Translations under genes and position numbers: made by a program
The notes under the pieces: generated by a model
Database searches by the model: none
What the model was told of the DNA's origin: nothing
Seen by the model: only the letters and a program-made list of their open reading frames with translations
Assembly: GCF_900187975.1 (NCBI RefSeq)
Contig: NZ_FZPC01000021.1
Location: forward strand, 62,001-126,000
Source: Pseudomonas delhiensis
Lineage (GTDB): Bacteria > Pseudomonadota > Gammaproteobacteria > Pseudomonadales > Pseudomonadaceae
Direction of reading: 5' to 3'
Length of the DNA: 64,000 nt
In this document: positions 36,117 to 44,047 of the stretch, piece by piece
Position numbering within the stretch: the first letter of the stretch is position 1
Layout: each line of letters opens with the position of its first letter

Positions 36117-36433
36117 GACGCCGACTCCGACTTCGCTGCGCCCAGCGCGCGACGCAGGCCATGCTCGATGGCTTCGCTGGCCTCGCGCTCGCCGCTTTCG
36201 ATCATCCCCAGGTAGGACGGGCTGATGCCCACCTCGCGGGCCACGCTCTCCAGGGACAGGCCGCGCGCCTCGCGCAGCTCGCGCCAGGAGGCGGCCGGCG
36301 CGGCAACCGTGGCGACAGTTGCGGGGGGCTGGGCGGCGCGGGCGCCGGCAGCGGCCAGCAGCGCCTGGTAGTCGGCCCAGGGAAGCACGGCGTACTCCGC
36401 TTCGCCGTCTCGCGTGATCACTTGCACATTCAT
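36113..36433 (-). CDS. Xre-family helix-turn-helix protein with Phd-like N-terminus
   Basis: 106 residues. The first 30 (MNVQVITRDGEAEYAVLPWA, DYQALL) resemble the beta-alpha start of Phd/YefM-type antitoxins. An Ala/Pro-rich linker follows, then a HTH_3 domain (about 55-95: LREARGLSLESVAREVGISP, SYLGMIESGERE). AGGAG lies eight bases before ATG 36433. A fused antitoxin-like and Xre layout suggests a regulator or antitoxin; the coupled gene at 35751-36116 would be the first place to look for a partner, but no toxin fold is evident there. Confidence 0.75.
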   Translation of the reverse strand: MNVQVITRDGEAEYAVLPWADYQALLAAAGARAAQPPATVATVAAPAASWRELREARGLSLESVAREVGISPSYLGMIESGEREASEAIEHGLRRALGAAKSESAS

Positions 36434-36601
36434 CGACAACACTCCTTGCATGCCGGCATTTCAACGGGCAAAGACGGCAACCCCTGGCCTGCCCGGCATT
36501 CCGACCTTTCTCAGTATCGCCCATGAAACGCCGCTCGGCCTCATCGGGCGCATCACCACGCGCGGCATCGCGAAGCCGCGCACGCTTCGCTGGCCAGCGC
36601 C

Positions 36602-37027
36602 TCAGCCGCGGCTCGGCCGCTCCGGCCCCGGCAACAGCGCCAGGGACTGGCGTATCTCGCGGCTCTGCGCGTCGCGCCAGACCTTGAAGGCATCCAGCTC
36701 GACCTGCCAGTGGCGCACCACCCAGGCCAGCACCGCCAGGTCGTCCAGCAGGCCCACGCCGGGCAGCCAGTCGGGGATCATGTCCAGCGGCGAGAGGAAA
36801 TACAGCAGCGCCGCCACCACCGCCAGCAGCGCCCTGGGGTTGAGCTGGCGATACTGCCCGCGCACGGTGGCCAGGGCCAGCTCCTGCAGCAGGCGCAGGT
36901 CGGCCTTGACCAGTTTCAGCCGCGCGCTCTTGCGCGCCACGGCGAACAGCAGGGCCGGTACCCGGCCCCGGGCGAGAAAGCGTTCGGCCAGGGCCAGATA
37001 ACGGTCGAAACCGGCGGGTTTCTTCAT
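36602..37027 (-). CDS. YkvA/DUF1232 family membrane protein
   Basis: 141 residues. The DUF1232 core is ALLAVVAALLYFLSPLDMIP followed by DWLPGVGLLDDLAVLAWVV, whose SPLDMIPDWLP motif is diagnostic. The start ATG 37027 gives MKKPAGFDRY. One or two membrane segments. Function unknown. Confidence 0.85.
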   Translation of the reverse strand: MKKPAGFDRYLALAERFLARGRVPALLFAVARKSARLKLVKADLRLLQELALATVRGQYRQLNPRALLAVVAALLYFLSPLDMIPDWLPGVGLLDDLAVLAWVVRHWQVELDAFKVWRDAQSREIRQSLALLPGPERPSRG

Positions 37028-37395
37028 CGGGCACCTCGTCCCGGCGATGTCGCCGGGGGTCGTTTGGGTTATCCACCTTTCCTGTGGATAACTCTGTTGA
37101 AAGTATCCGGTCTCCACGCCGGAAAGCCCGTCGCCAGCGGCCTACAGACAGATCGGCGATTTTTTGTTCAGCTCAGGAAACCTTATAAAAATCATACAGT
37201 TGCGGCTATTCGATATCACCCTTCGCTGTCAAGCACCGGCCGTAACCACGGCTGCGGCATATATGTGCATAAGGGTAACATCCCGCACCAGACTACGCCC
37301 TTTCCGACCGACCGGTCAGCCGCAGAGCAGCGCGATCTTCCTGCAGAAACAGGAACGCCCCGCACGGGCGGGGCGTCCTTCTGGTACGAATGTAC
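37028..37395. other. Intergenic region with paired DnaA-box-like sites
   Basis: 368 bases without a gene. 37069-37077 reads TTATCCACC and 37083-37091 reads TGTGGATAA, an inverted pair of DnaA-box-like 9-mers (8/9 and 9/9 to TTATCCACA). The rest is less GC-rich than its surroundings, with runs such as GCGATTTTTTGTTC and CCTTATAAAAATCATACAG, a small palindromic GACCGACCGGTC near 37307, and the FKBP terminator at 37355-37376. I see no RNA gene I can name; a promoter or small RNA could lie here. Confidence 0.5.
37355..37376 (-). terminator. Terminator after the FKBP lipoprotein gene
   Basis: ACGCCCCGC / GCGGGGCGT, a 9-bp stem with an ACGG loop, 19 bases after the FKBP stop on the minus strand, followed by TCCTGTTTCTG. 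Confidence 0.75.
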
Positions 37396-38133
37396 TCAGT
37401 TCTTCGCCGGCGCTTGCGGCTGCTCGCCACCGGCCTGGTTGGCATCCTTGATGCCCAGCAGTTCCAGGTCGAACACCAGCACCGAGTTGGCCGGGATGGT
37501 CGGGCTCGGGCTCTGCGAGCCGTAGGCCAGTTCGCTGGGGATGAAGAGCTTGATCTTCTCGCCCACGTGCATCAATTGCAGGGCCTCGACCCAACCCGGG
37601 ATCACGCCGTTGACCGGCAGGTCGATGGGGCTGCCGCGCTGGATGGAGCTGTCGAACACGGTGCCGTCGGTCAGCTTGCCCTCGTAGTGCACGGTGACCA
37701 CGTCGGTGGCCTTGGGCTGCGGGCCGTCGGCCTTCTTCACCACTTCGTACTGCAGGCCGGACTTGGTGGTGACCACGCCTTCGCGCTTGCCGTTGTCCTC
37801 GAGGAACTTCTTGCCGGCCTTGAGGGTTTCCTCGCTCAGCTTGGCCATGCGCTCCTCGGAACGCTTCTGCAGGTCGGTGAACGCCTGGGTCAGCTCTTCA
37901 TCGGTGACGCGCTGCGGCTTCTTGCCAATGGCATCCTCGATGCCCTGGGCCACGGCCTTGGAGTCCAGATCGTTCATGCCTTCCTGGGCCAGGCTCTTGC
38001 CCATGTTCAGGCCGATGCCGTAGGAAGCCTTCTGCGCCGACGTCTTGAGCTCCACATTGGCAGCCTGCTGATCGCAGCCCGCGAGAACCAGGCCGACCAG
38101 TGCGATCGCTGCCGCCAACCGATGTTGTTTCAT
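37396..38133 (-). CDS. FKBP-type peptidyl-prolyl isomerase lipoprotein (FkpA/MIP-like)
   Basis: 245 residues. Lipoprotein signal MKQHRLAAAIALVGLVLAGC with Cys20 as the lipidated residue and D next (CDQQ). Under the Asp rule of E. coli it might stay on the inner membrane, though the rule in Pseudomonas differs. The N-terminal helical dimerisation domain (about 30-125) has SYGIGLNMGKSLAQEGM, and the FKBP domain has VTVHYEGKLTDGTVFDSS, GVIPGWVEALQLMHVGEKIK and FDLELLGI. Role: folding of envelope proteins. Matches PA3262 by position as I recall. Confidence 0.93.
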   Translation of the reverse strand: MKQHRLAAAIALVGLVLAGCDQQAANVELKTSAQKASYGIGLNMGKSLAQEGMNDLDSKAVAQGIEDAIGKKPQRVTDEELTQAFTDLQKRSEERMAKLSEETLKAGKKFLEDNGKREGVVTTKSGLQYEVVKKADGPQPKATDVVTVHYEGKLTDGTVFDSSIQRGSPIDLPVNGVIPGWVEALQLMHVGEKIKLFIPSELAYGSQSPSPTIPANSVLVFDLELLGIKDANQAGGEQPQAPAKN

Positions 38134-38329
38134 GCTGATTCCTTGTCTGATTGCCATGCTGGCATTTCGATGAAACCGCGAGCTTATCAGGGCGCCGCGG
38201 CCAATGGCTATGGGCAATAGGAACCGCCACCGGGGGATAAGTTCCCACGGCAAACTTATAGAAAAATTAAGAGGATAGGCGTTGCGAACGGCATCGCGCG
38301 GGGCGGTTTTCCCGGGGCCGGGAAAGACA

Positions 38330-38359
38330 AAGCCCCCAGGCATTTCTGCCTGAGGGCTT
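38330..38359 (-). terminator. Terminator of the tRNA-Val/tRNA-Asp transcript
   Basis: AAGCCCCCAGGCA and TGCCTGAGGGCTT pair with one mismatch around a short TTTC loop. It lies six bases after the tRNA-Asp 3' end on the minus strand and is followed by TGTCTTTCCC. Confidence 0.75.
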
Positions 38360-38365
38360 GGAATA

Positions 38366-38442
38366 TGGCGCAGCGGACGGGACTCGAACCCGCGACCCCC
38401 GGCGTGACAGGCCGGTATTCTAACCGACTGAACTACCGCTGC
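38366..38442 (-). tRNA. tRNA-Asp (GTC)
   Basis: 77 nt, with CCA encoded. 5' GCAGCGG pairs with CCGCTGC before GCCA. D arm AGTTCAGTCGGTTAGA, anticodon loop CTGTCAC with GTC, and T arm GCGGGTTCGAGTCCCGT are all present. It is downstream of tRNA-Val, 15 bases apart, so the pair forms one small transcript. Confidence 0.97.
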
Positions 38443-38457
38443 GTCGGACCTCGAGAG

Positions 38458-38533
38458 TGGTGGGTGGTGACGGGATCGAACCGCCGACCCTCTGCTTGTA
38501 AGGCAGATGCTCTCCCAGCTGAGCTAACCACCC
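38458..38533 (-). tRNA. tRNA-Val (TAC)
   Basis: 76 nt, with CCA encoded. 5' GGGTGGT pairs with ACCACCC before ACCA. D arm AGCTCAGCTGGGAGAGC, anticodon loop CTTACAA with TAC, and T arm GGCGGTTCGATCCCGTC fit the standard cloverleaf. First gene of the tRNA pair; it is divergent from rdgC. Confidence 0.97.
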
Positions 38534-38709
38534 TTCGTCTCGAAGTGGGGCGCATTCTACGGAGGCATTCGCACCCTGGCAAGCCCCCGCGTGAAAAATT
38601 TTTTCTGCCGTTCCAAAGGCTTAGGAAACGCCGGCGAAACGCCATGGGCTTGGCCTGGACCGCCGCTGTGGGAATAATGCAGACCTTTGTGTCCGGGAGT
38701 TTGACCCTC

Positions 38710-39630
38710 ATGTGGTTCCGTAACCTGCTCGTCTACCGCCTCACCCAGGATCTGCAGATCGATGCCGATGCCCTCGAGAAAGCCCTGGCCAGCAAGCCGG
38801 CGCGCCCCTGCGCCAGCCAGGAACTGACCACCTACGGCTTCACCGCCCCCTTCGGCAAGGGCCCCGACGCGCCCCTGGCCCATGCCAGCCAGGGCTTCTA
38901 CCTGATCAGCGCGCGCAAGGAGGAACGCATCCTCCCCGGCAGCGTGGTGCGCGACGCGCTGAAGGACAAGGTGGACGAGATCGAGACCGCGCAGATGCGC
39001 AAGGTCTACAAGAAGGAGCGCGACCAGCTCAAGGACGAGATCGTCCAGAGCCTGCTGCCGCGCGCCTTCATCCGCCGTTCCTCGACCTTCGCCGCGATCG
39101 CCCCCGAGCTGGGCCTGATCCTGGTCGACAGCGCCAGCGCGAAGAAGGCCGAGGACCTGCTCTCCACCCTGCGCGAGGCCCTCGGCTCGCTGCCGGTGCG
39201 CCCGCTCAGCGTCAAGGTCGCGCCCAGCGCCACCCTCACCGACTGGGTCAAGACCCAGGAAGCCGCCGGCGACTTCTTCGTCCTCGACGAGTGCGAGCTG
39301 CGCGACACCCACGAGGACGGCGGCGTGGTGCGCTGCAAGCGCCAGGACCTGACCAGCGACGAGATCCAGCTGCACCTGTCCTCCGGCAAGCTGGTCACCC
39401 AGCTGGCCCTGGCCTGGTCGGACAAGCTCAGCTTCGTGCTCGACGACAAGCTGGCGATCAAGCGCCTGCGCTTCGAGGAACTGCTGCAGGAACAGGCCGA
39501 GAAGGACGGCGGCGACGACGCCCTCGGCCAGCTCGACGCCAGCTTCATCCTGATGATGCTGACCTTCGGCCAGTTCCTGCCGGCGCTGTTCGAGGCGCTG
39601 GGCGGCGAGGAAATCCCCCAGGGCATCTAG
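38710..39630 (+). CDS. rdgC: Recombination-associated protein RdgC
   Basis: 306 residues, the family length. [15 protein letters not shown] is the conserved start, followed by [40 protein letters not shown] and a C-terminal [20 protein letters not shown]. RdgC forms ring dimers around DNA and limits RecA. The stop codon directly abuts the inverted-repeat element at 39631. Confidence 0.96.
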   Translation: MWFRNLLVYRLTQDLQIDADALEKALASKPARPCASQELTTYGFTAPFGKGPDAPLAHASQGFYLISARKEERILPGSVVRDALKDKVDEIETAQMRKVYKKERDQLKDEIVQSLLPRAFIRRSSTFAAIAPELGLILVDSASAKKAEDLLSTLREALGSLPVRPLSVKVAPSATLTDWVKTQEAAGDFFVLDECELRDTHEDGGVVRCKRQDLTSDEIQLHLSSGKLVTQLALAWSDKLSFVLDDKLAIKRLRFEELLQEQAEKDGGDDALGQLDASFILMMLTFGQFLPALFEALGGEEIPQGI

Positions 39631-39813
39631 GAACCCGTCCACGATCTGCTGCGCGTCGGCATGACTGCGTTGAAAACAGGCGAGTGATGCTCATCTAGCG
39701 GACTAGACTGCGCTCCCTCGCCCATTTGACTCGCTGCGCTCGCCCTTCGGCTGTTACTCCAGTGGGTCGTCGCGCCTTGTTCTGCTCCAGCTCGCGAGAT
39801 CGTGAACAGGTTC
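39631..39813. mobile_element. MITE-like element with 17-bp terminal inverted repeats
   Basis: 183 bases bounded by GAACCCGTCCACGATCT on the left and AGATCGTGAACAGGTTC on the right; the right end read in reverse matches the left at 15 of 17 positions. It starts on the base after the rdgC stop and ends 65 bases before the BASS gene. No open frame with coding character inside. I have the impression of having seen similar termini in other pseudomonad intergenic regions, which needs a search. It may be a non-autonomous element or a structured repeat. Confidence 0.55.
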
Positions 39814-39878
39814 TACCGAAGGCCGGCGCCCCCAGGCGCCGGCCCCGAACGGAACAATGACGACAAGGACCCCCGCCC

Positions 39879-40817
39879 ATGCGTGCCCTCACCCTGCTCA
39901 GTCGCTTCGCCGGCGCCAGCTTCCCCTTCTGGGTGCTGGCCTTCGCCGTGCTCGCCTTCTTCCAGCCCGCCTGGTTCAAGGGCCTGACCGGCGCCATCGT
40001 GCCGCTGCTCGGCCTGGTCATGTTCGGCATGGGCCTGACGCTCAAGCCCGAAGACTTCGGTGAGGTGATCCGCCGCCCGGGGCGGGTGCTGATCGGCGTG
40101 CTGGCGCAGTTCATCATCATGCCCGGCCTGGCCTGGTTGCTGTGCCGCCTGCTCGGCCTGCCCGACGAGATAGCGGTGGGCGTGATCCTGGTGGGCTGCT
40201 GCCCCGGCGGCACGGCGTCCAACGTGATGACCTGGCTCGCGCGCGGCGACGTCGCCCTCTCGGTGGCGATCACCTCGGTGACCACCCTGGTCGCGCCACT
40301 GGTGACGCCGGCGCTGGTCTGGCTGCTGGCCTCGGCCTGGCTGCCGGTCTCCTACAGCGCCATGTTCCTGTCGATCCTGCAGGTGGTGCTGGTGCCCATC
40401 GCCCTGGGCTTCCTCGCCCAGCGCCTGCTGGGCGAGCGCGTGCGCCTGGCCGTGGACGTCCTGCCGCTGGTCTCGGTGGTAAGCATCGTCGTGATCGTGG
40501 CCGCCGTGGTCGCCGCCAGCCAGGCGAAGATCGCCGAGTCCGGCCTGCTGATCATGGCCGTAGTCATGCTGCACAATGGCCTCGGCCTGCTGCTGGGCTA
40601 CCTCACCGGGCGCTTCTGCGGCCTTCCGCTGGCCCAGCGCAAGGCCCTCTCCATCGAGGTGGGCATGCAGAACTCGGGGCTCGGCGCGGCCCTAGCCAAT
40701 GCCCACTTCTCGCCGCTGGCGGCGGTGCCCAGCGCGGTGTTCAGCGTCTGGCACAACCTCTCGGGCTCGGTGCTGGCCGCCGTCTTCCGGCGCATGGAGG
40801 AGCCACGCGGCGATTGA
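39879..40817 (+). CDS. Bile acid:sodium symporter family transporter (PanS-like)
   Basis: 312 residues, about nine or ten membrane helices. [20 protein letters not shown] is the BASS core motif with the helix break (GGTASN), and [20 protein letters not shown] is its partner in the second half (E-x-x-x-Q-N). The closest functional group is PanS/KPT, which moves ketopantoate or related organic acids with Na+. AAGGAC precedes the start at suitable spacing. Substrate not proven. Confidence 0.9.
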   Translation: MRALTLLSRFAGASFPFWVLAFAVLAFFQPAWFKGLTGAIVPLLGLVMFGMGLTLKPEDFGEVIRRPGRVLIGVLAQFIIMPGLAWLLCRLLGLPDEIAVGVILVGCCPGGTASNVMTWLARGDVALSVAITSVTTLVAPLVTPALVWLLASAWLPVSYSAMFLSILQVVLVPIALGFLAQRLLGERVRLAVDVLPLVSVVSIVVIVAAVVAASQAKIAESGLLIMAVVMLHNGLGLLLGYLTGRFCGLPLAQRKALSIEVGMQNSGLGAALANAHFSPLAAVPSAVFSVWHNLSGSVLAAVFRRMEEPRGD

Positions 40818-40864
40818 GGCACGACTTGCCGCCCCGGCGGCACTTGTGCAACATATTGCCCATC

Positions 40865-40912
40865 GTGAGGACGACCTCACCACCGCCAGGTGCACCGACG
40901 GGGACGGCCCTG
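40865..40912 (+). ncRNA. Guanidine-II (mini-ykkC) riboswitch
   Basis: Two small hairpins each close on an ACGR tetraloop, the diagnostic feature of this class. P1 is GTGAGG-ACGA-CCTCAC (40865-40880). P2 is CGGGG-ACGG-CCCTG (40899-40912), including one G-T pair. P2 lies 15 bases before the GGAGG of the downstream gene, which encodes the guanidinium exporter SugE/Gdx, the known regulon of this riboswitch. Guanidine binding should expose the ribosome binding site and turn on synthesis. The combination of loops, order and downstream gene makes the call strong. Confidence 0.9.
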
Positions 40913-40937
40913 CCCATCAGTCGTCCCGGAGGTCCCC

Positions 40938-41252
40938 ATGTCCTGGTTCATCCTTTTCCTCGCCGGCCTGTTCGAAGTGGCCTGGGCCGTCGGTCTGAAA
41001 TACACCGAAGGTTTCACCCGCCCGTGGCCCAGCGTGCTGACCGCGCTGGCCATGGCCGCCAGCATCGGCCTGCTGGGCCTTGCCATGAAACAGCTGCCGC
41101 TGGGCACCGCCTACGCCATCTGGACCGGCATCGGCGCGCTGGGCACCGTGACCCTCGGCATCCTGCTGTTCGGCGAATCCGTAGCCCCGCTACGCCTGCT
41201 CAGCATCGCGCTGATCCTCTGCGGCCTGGTCGGGTTGAAGCTCAGTCATTGA
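40938..41252 (+). CDS. gdx: Guanidinium exporter SugE/Gdx (SMR family)
   Basis: 104 residues, four membrane helices. The essential Glu of the SMR core is E13 in [20 protein letters not shown], and the Gdx-specific pattern [13 protein letters not shown] follows, unlike the EmrE-type YTKSSEGFT. The guanidine-II riboswitch upstream supports guanidinium as the substrate. GGAGG precedes ATG 40938. Works as an inverted homodimer exchanging guanidinium for protons. Confidence 0.95.
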   Translation: MSWFILFLAGLFEVAWAVGLKYTEGFTRPWPSVLTALAMAASIGLLGLAMKQLPLGTAYAIWTGIGALGTVTLGILLFGESVAPLRLLSIALILCGLVGLKLSH

Positions 41253-41446
41253 AATCGGCACGTCCGTCCTGTCGCTTTCCCGGAAAAGTCCCGGTATGCT
41301 GCGGCGACTGTGCTTGCCAGGATCGTCACGGCTGATGACCTGAAGGCGGCGACGCCCTTCGTCCGGCCCGGCCCACACCTTGCAACTCAGAACAGGCGGC
41401 GGTAACGCCGTGCAGCAGCAATCCACAACGTTCAAGGTGTAATTCC

Positions 41447-41656
41447 ATGTCGAATCGTCAGACCGGCACCGTCAAATGGTTCAACGATGCCAAGGGCTTT
41501 GGCTTCATCACCCAGGAAAACGGTGGCGACCTGTTCGTTCACTTCCGTTCCATCCAGGGCAATGGCTTCAAGTCGCTGCAGGAAGGCCAGAAGGTCTCCT
41601 TCATCGTTGTAGAAGGCCAGAAAGGCCTGCAGGCGGACGAAGTTCAGGTCATCTGA
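41447..41656 (+). CDS. capB: Cold-shock protein CapB (CspA family)
   Basis: 69 residues, a single cold-shock domain: RNP1 KGFGFIT and RNP2 LFVHF. Starts [14 protein letters not shown], ends LQADEVQVI. The 194 bases before it hold a probable long 5' leader, a common feature of cold-shock mRNAs. RNA chaperone. Matches CapB of P. aeruginosa and P. fragi in sequence as I recall. Confidence 0.95.
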   Translation: MSNRQTGTVKWFNDAKGFGFITQENGGDLFVHFRSIQGNGFKSLQEGQKVSFIVVEGQKGLQADEVQVI

Positions 41657-41672
41657 ACCTCGCGCCCCTGTG

Positions 41673-41701
41673 AAAAAGCCCCGGCAGTGCCGGGGCTTTT
41701 T
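41673..41701. terminator. Bidirectional terminator between capB and the MFS-PlsC gene
   Basis: AAAAAGCCCCGGC and GCCGGGGCTTTTT form a perfect 13-bp stem with an AGT loop and T-rich ends on both strands. It lies 16 bases after capB and 4 bases after the stop of the convergent MFS-PlsC gene, so one element ends both transcripts. Confidence 0.92.
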
Positions 41702-41705
41702 CGTT

Positions 41706-43580
41706 TCAGCGGGCGTTGCCGCGCAGGTCCGCCACCAGCGCCTGCAGGTGCTCGCGCCGGGCCTGCTGCGGCGGCAGCGGCTGCCCCGCCACCAGGCGCA
41801 CGCGCGACCAGATGCGCCTGAAGAAGCCCTTGCCCGGGTCGCGGCTGAAGAAGCTGCCCCACAGGCCCTGCAGCGCCATGGGGATCACCGGCACCGGGGT
41901 CTGTTCGATGATCCGCTCCACCCCGCCGCGGAACTCGTTCATCTCGCCGTCGGCGGTCAGCTTGCCCTCGGGGAAGATGCACACCACCTCGCCGTCCTCC
42001 AGGTACTGCGCCACCCGGCGGAAGGCCTCCTCGTAGATGCGCTCGTCCTCGTGGCGCGCGGCGATGGGCACGGCGCCGGCGGTGCGGAAGATGAAGTTGA
42101 GCACCGGCAGGCGGAAGATCTTGTAGTACATCACGAAGCGCACCGGGCGGCGGATGGAGCCGGCGATGAGCAGCGCGTCGACGAAGGACACGTGGTTGCA
42201 CACCAGCACCACCGGGCCCTCGTCGGGGATGGCCTCGAGGTTCTGGTGGTCGACGCGGTACATGGAGTGGCTGAGCAGCCAGACCAGGAAGCGCATGGTG
42301 AACTCGGGCACGATCCTGAAGATGTAGACGTTCACCGCGACGTTCATCAGCGACAGCACCAGGAACAGCTGCGGGATGCTCAGCCTGGCCACCGACAGCA
42401 GCAGGATGGACACGATGGCGGCCACCACCATGAACAGCGCGTTGAGGATGTTGTTCGCGGCTATCACCCGGGCCCGCTTGTCCTCCTCGGTGCGCGCCTG
42501 GATCAGCGCGTACAGCGGCACTATGTAGAAGCCGCCGAAGATGCCGATGCCGAGGATGTCGCCGAGCACCGCCCAGCTTTGCGGGTGCTCCAGCACCTGC
42601 AGCCAGGTGTAGGGCGCGGCGCCGACGGGGAAGCCGCCGCTGTGCCACCACAGCAGGATGCCGAACAGGCTCAGGCCGATGGAGCCGAAGGGCACCAGGC
42701 CGATCTCCACCTTCTTGCCCGAGAGCTTCTCGCAGAGCATCGAGCCCAGCGCGATGCCCACCGAGAACACCGTGAGGATCAGCGTCACCACGCTCTCGTC
42801 GCCGTGCAGCAGCTCCTTGGCGTAGGTGGGGATCTGCGTCAGGTAGACCGCGCCGAGGAACCAGAACCAGGAATTGCCCACCAGCGAGCGCGACACCGCC
42901 GGGCGCTGGCCGAGGCCCAGGCGCAGGATGCTCCAGGACTGCCGGAAGATGTTCCAGTCCAGTTGCAGCTGCGGCAGCGCGGCGGCGGCGCGGGGAATCC
43001 CGCGGCTGGCCAGGTAGCCGCAGGCGGCCACCAGCACCACGGCGATGCCCACCGCCGGGGCGTAGGCCTGGCGCGACATGAGCACACCGGCGCCGATGGT
43101 GCCGGCGAGGATGGCCAGGAAGGTGCCCATCTCCACCAGGGCGTTGCCGCCGACCAGCTCGTCGTCGCGCAGGTGCTGCGGCAGGATGGAGTACTTCACC
43201 GGGCCGAACAGCGCCGAGTGGGTGCCCATGGCGAACAGCGCGAGGAACAGCAGCGGCAGGCTGCCGAGCAGGAAGCCCGCGGCGCCCACCAGCATGATGA
43301 CCACCTCGGCCAGCTTCAGGGCGCGCATCAGCGCGTCCTTGTTGAACTTCTCGCCGAACTGCCCGCCCAGGGCGGAGAACAGGAAGAACGGCAGGATGAA
43401 CAGCAGCGCGCAGAGGTTGACCAGCAGGTTGCGGTCACCGCCGATGCTCAGGTGGTAGAGGATCGCCAGGATCAGCGACTGCTTGAAGATGTTGTCGTTG
43501 AAGGCGCCGAGCAGCTGGGTGACGAAGAACGGCAGGAAGCGCCGGGTGCCCAGCAGGGCGAATTGCGAGTGTTGGCTCAT
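41706..43580 (-). CDS. MFS transporter fused to a PlsC acyltransferase (LplT-Aas-like, no acyl-activating domain)
   Basis: 624 residues. Residues 1 to about 420 are a 12-helix MFS of the LplT class (FFVTQLLGAFNDNIFKQSL; FGPVKYSILPQHL). The C-terminal part is a PlsC-type acyltransferase: HX4D motif NHVSFVD (about residue 462), and FPEGKLTADGEM as the phosphate-binding FPEG motif. In E. coli, LplT and Aas recycle lysophospholipids; some bacteria fuse all three modules. Here the AMP-binding acyl-ACP synthetase is missing, so an acyl donor must come from elsewhere. Expected role: flipping and re-acylating lysophospholipid at the inner membrane. Confidence 0.9.
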   Translation of the reverse strand: MSQHSQFALLGTRRFLPFFVTQLLGAFNDNIFKQSLILAILYHLSIGGDRNLLVNLCALLFILPFFLFSALGGQFGEKFNKDALMRALKLAEVVIMLVGAAGFLLGSLPLLFLALFAMGTHSALFGPVKYSILPQHLRDDELVGGNALVEMGTFLAILAGTIGAGVLMSRQAYAPAVGIAVVLVAACGYLASRGIPRAAAALPQLQLDWNIFRQSWSILRLGLGQRPAVSRSLVGNSWFWFLGAVYLTQIPTYAKELLHGDESVVTLILTVFSVGIALGSMLCEKLSGKKVEIGLVPFGSIGLSLFGILLWWHSGGFPVGAAPYTWLQVLEHPQSWAVLGDILGIGIFGGFYIVPLYALIQARTEEDKRARVIAANNILNALFMVVAAIVSILLLSVARLSIPQLFLVLSLMNVAVNVYIFRIVPEFTMRFLVWLLSHSMYRVDHQNLEAIPDEGPVVLVCNHVSFVDALLIAGSIRRPVRFVMYYKIFRLPVLNFIFRTAGAVPIAARHEDERIYEEAFRRVAQYLEDGEVVCIFPEGKLTADGEMNEFRGGVERIIEQTPVPVIPMALQGLWGSFFSRDPGKGFFRRIWSRVRLVAGQPLPPQQARREHLQALVADLRGNAR

Positions 43581-43780
43581 CGTCCATGTGTACCTGGTCA
43601 GGCGACCCCGAAAGCGGGCCGGGAGGACGCCGCGGCGTCCGTCGCAGATTTGACTGCAACTGCGGGGCCTCTGGCCACATCCGCAAGCAAAAATTCCGAA
43701 TTGCCTCCCGCGTGGCCGGACAGGCCGGGGCGAAATCGCGGACGGAGTGCGTTGCCGGAAAGCAGCGCATTTCTCCCCCG

Positions 43781-44047
43781 AAGGAGCAACTGCCTTACAG
43801 ACCGCGCCGATGTGCCCTTCGTAGGAGCGAGCTTGCTCGCGAACAGACTCCGCTGCGGGGCTCATTCGCGAGCAAGCTCGCTCCTACGAGAAGCCGTGCC
43901 CACCGGAATGGTAGGAGGATCTTGTCCGCGATAGCCGGAACCCCCGGCGCGATTCGCGGATAAGATCCGCTCCTACGCCGCCCCACCCGCACCATTCCAT
44001 GTAGGAGCGCGCCCTGCGCGCGAATCGCGGGCAGGGCCCGCTCCTAC
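43781..44047. repeat. REP cluster between the MFS-PlsC and AraC genes
   Basis: In order: the GGAGCAACTG linker joined to a GAGCTTGCTC-core unit (43781-43843), its inverted partner (43864-43889), a GTAGGAGGATCTTGTCCGCG arm with GCGGATAAGATCCGC partner (43911-43976), and a GCGCCCTGCGC / GGGCAGGGCCC pair (44001-44047). The last unit supplies the stop codon of the AraC gene. The remaining 200 bases (43581-43780) are the MFS-PlsC upstream region and hold no gene. Confidence 0.85.

Noticed and set aside
37295-37320. GACCGACCGGTC palindrome considered as a TetR-type operator
   Set aside because: No TetR gene is near and the repeat is short; it is mentioned only in the intergenic description.
39631-39813. 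Considered as a small RNA gene rather than a mobile element
   Set aside because: No promoter-like sequence or terminal T tract; the terminal inverted repeats explain its limits better. Not excluded.
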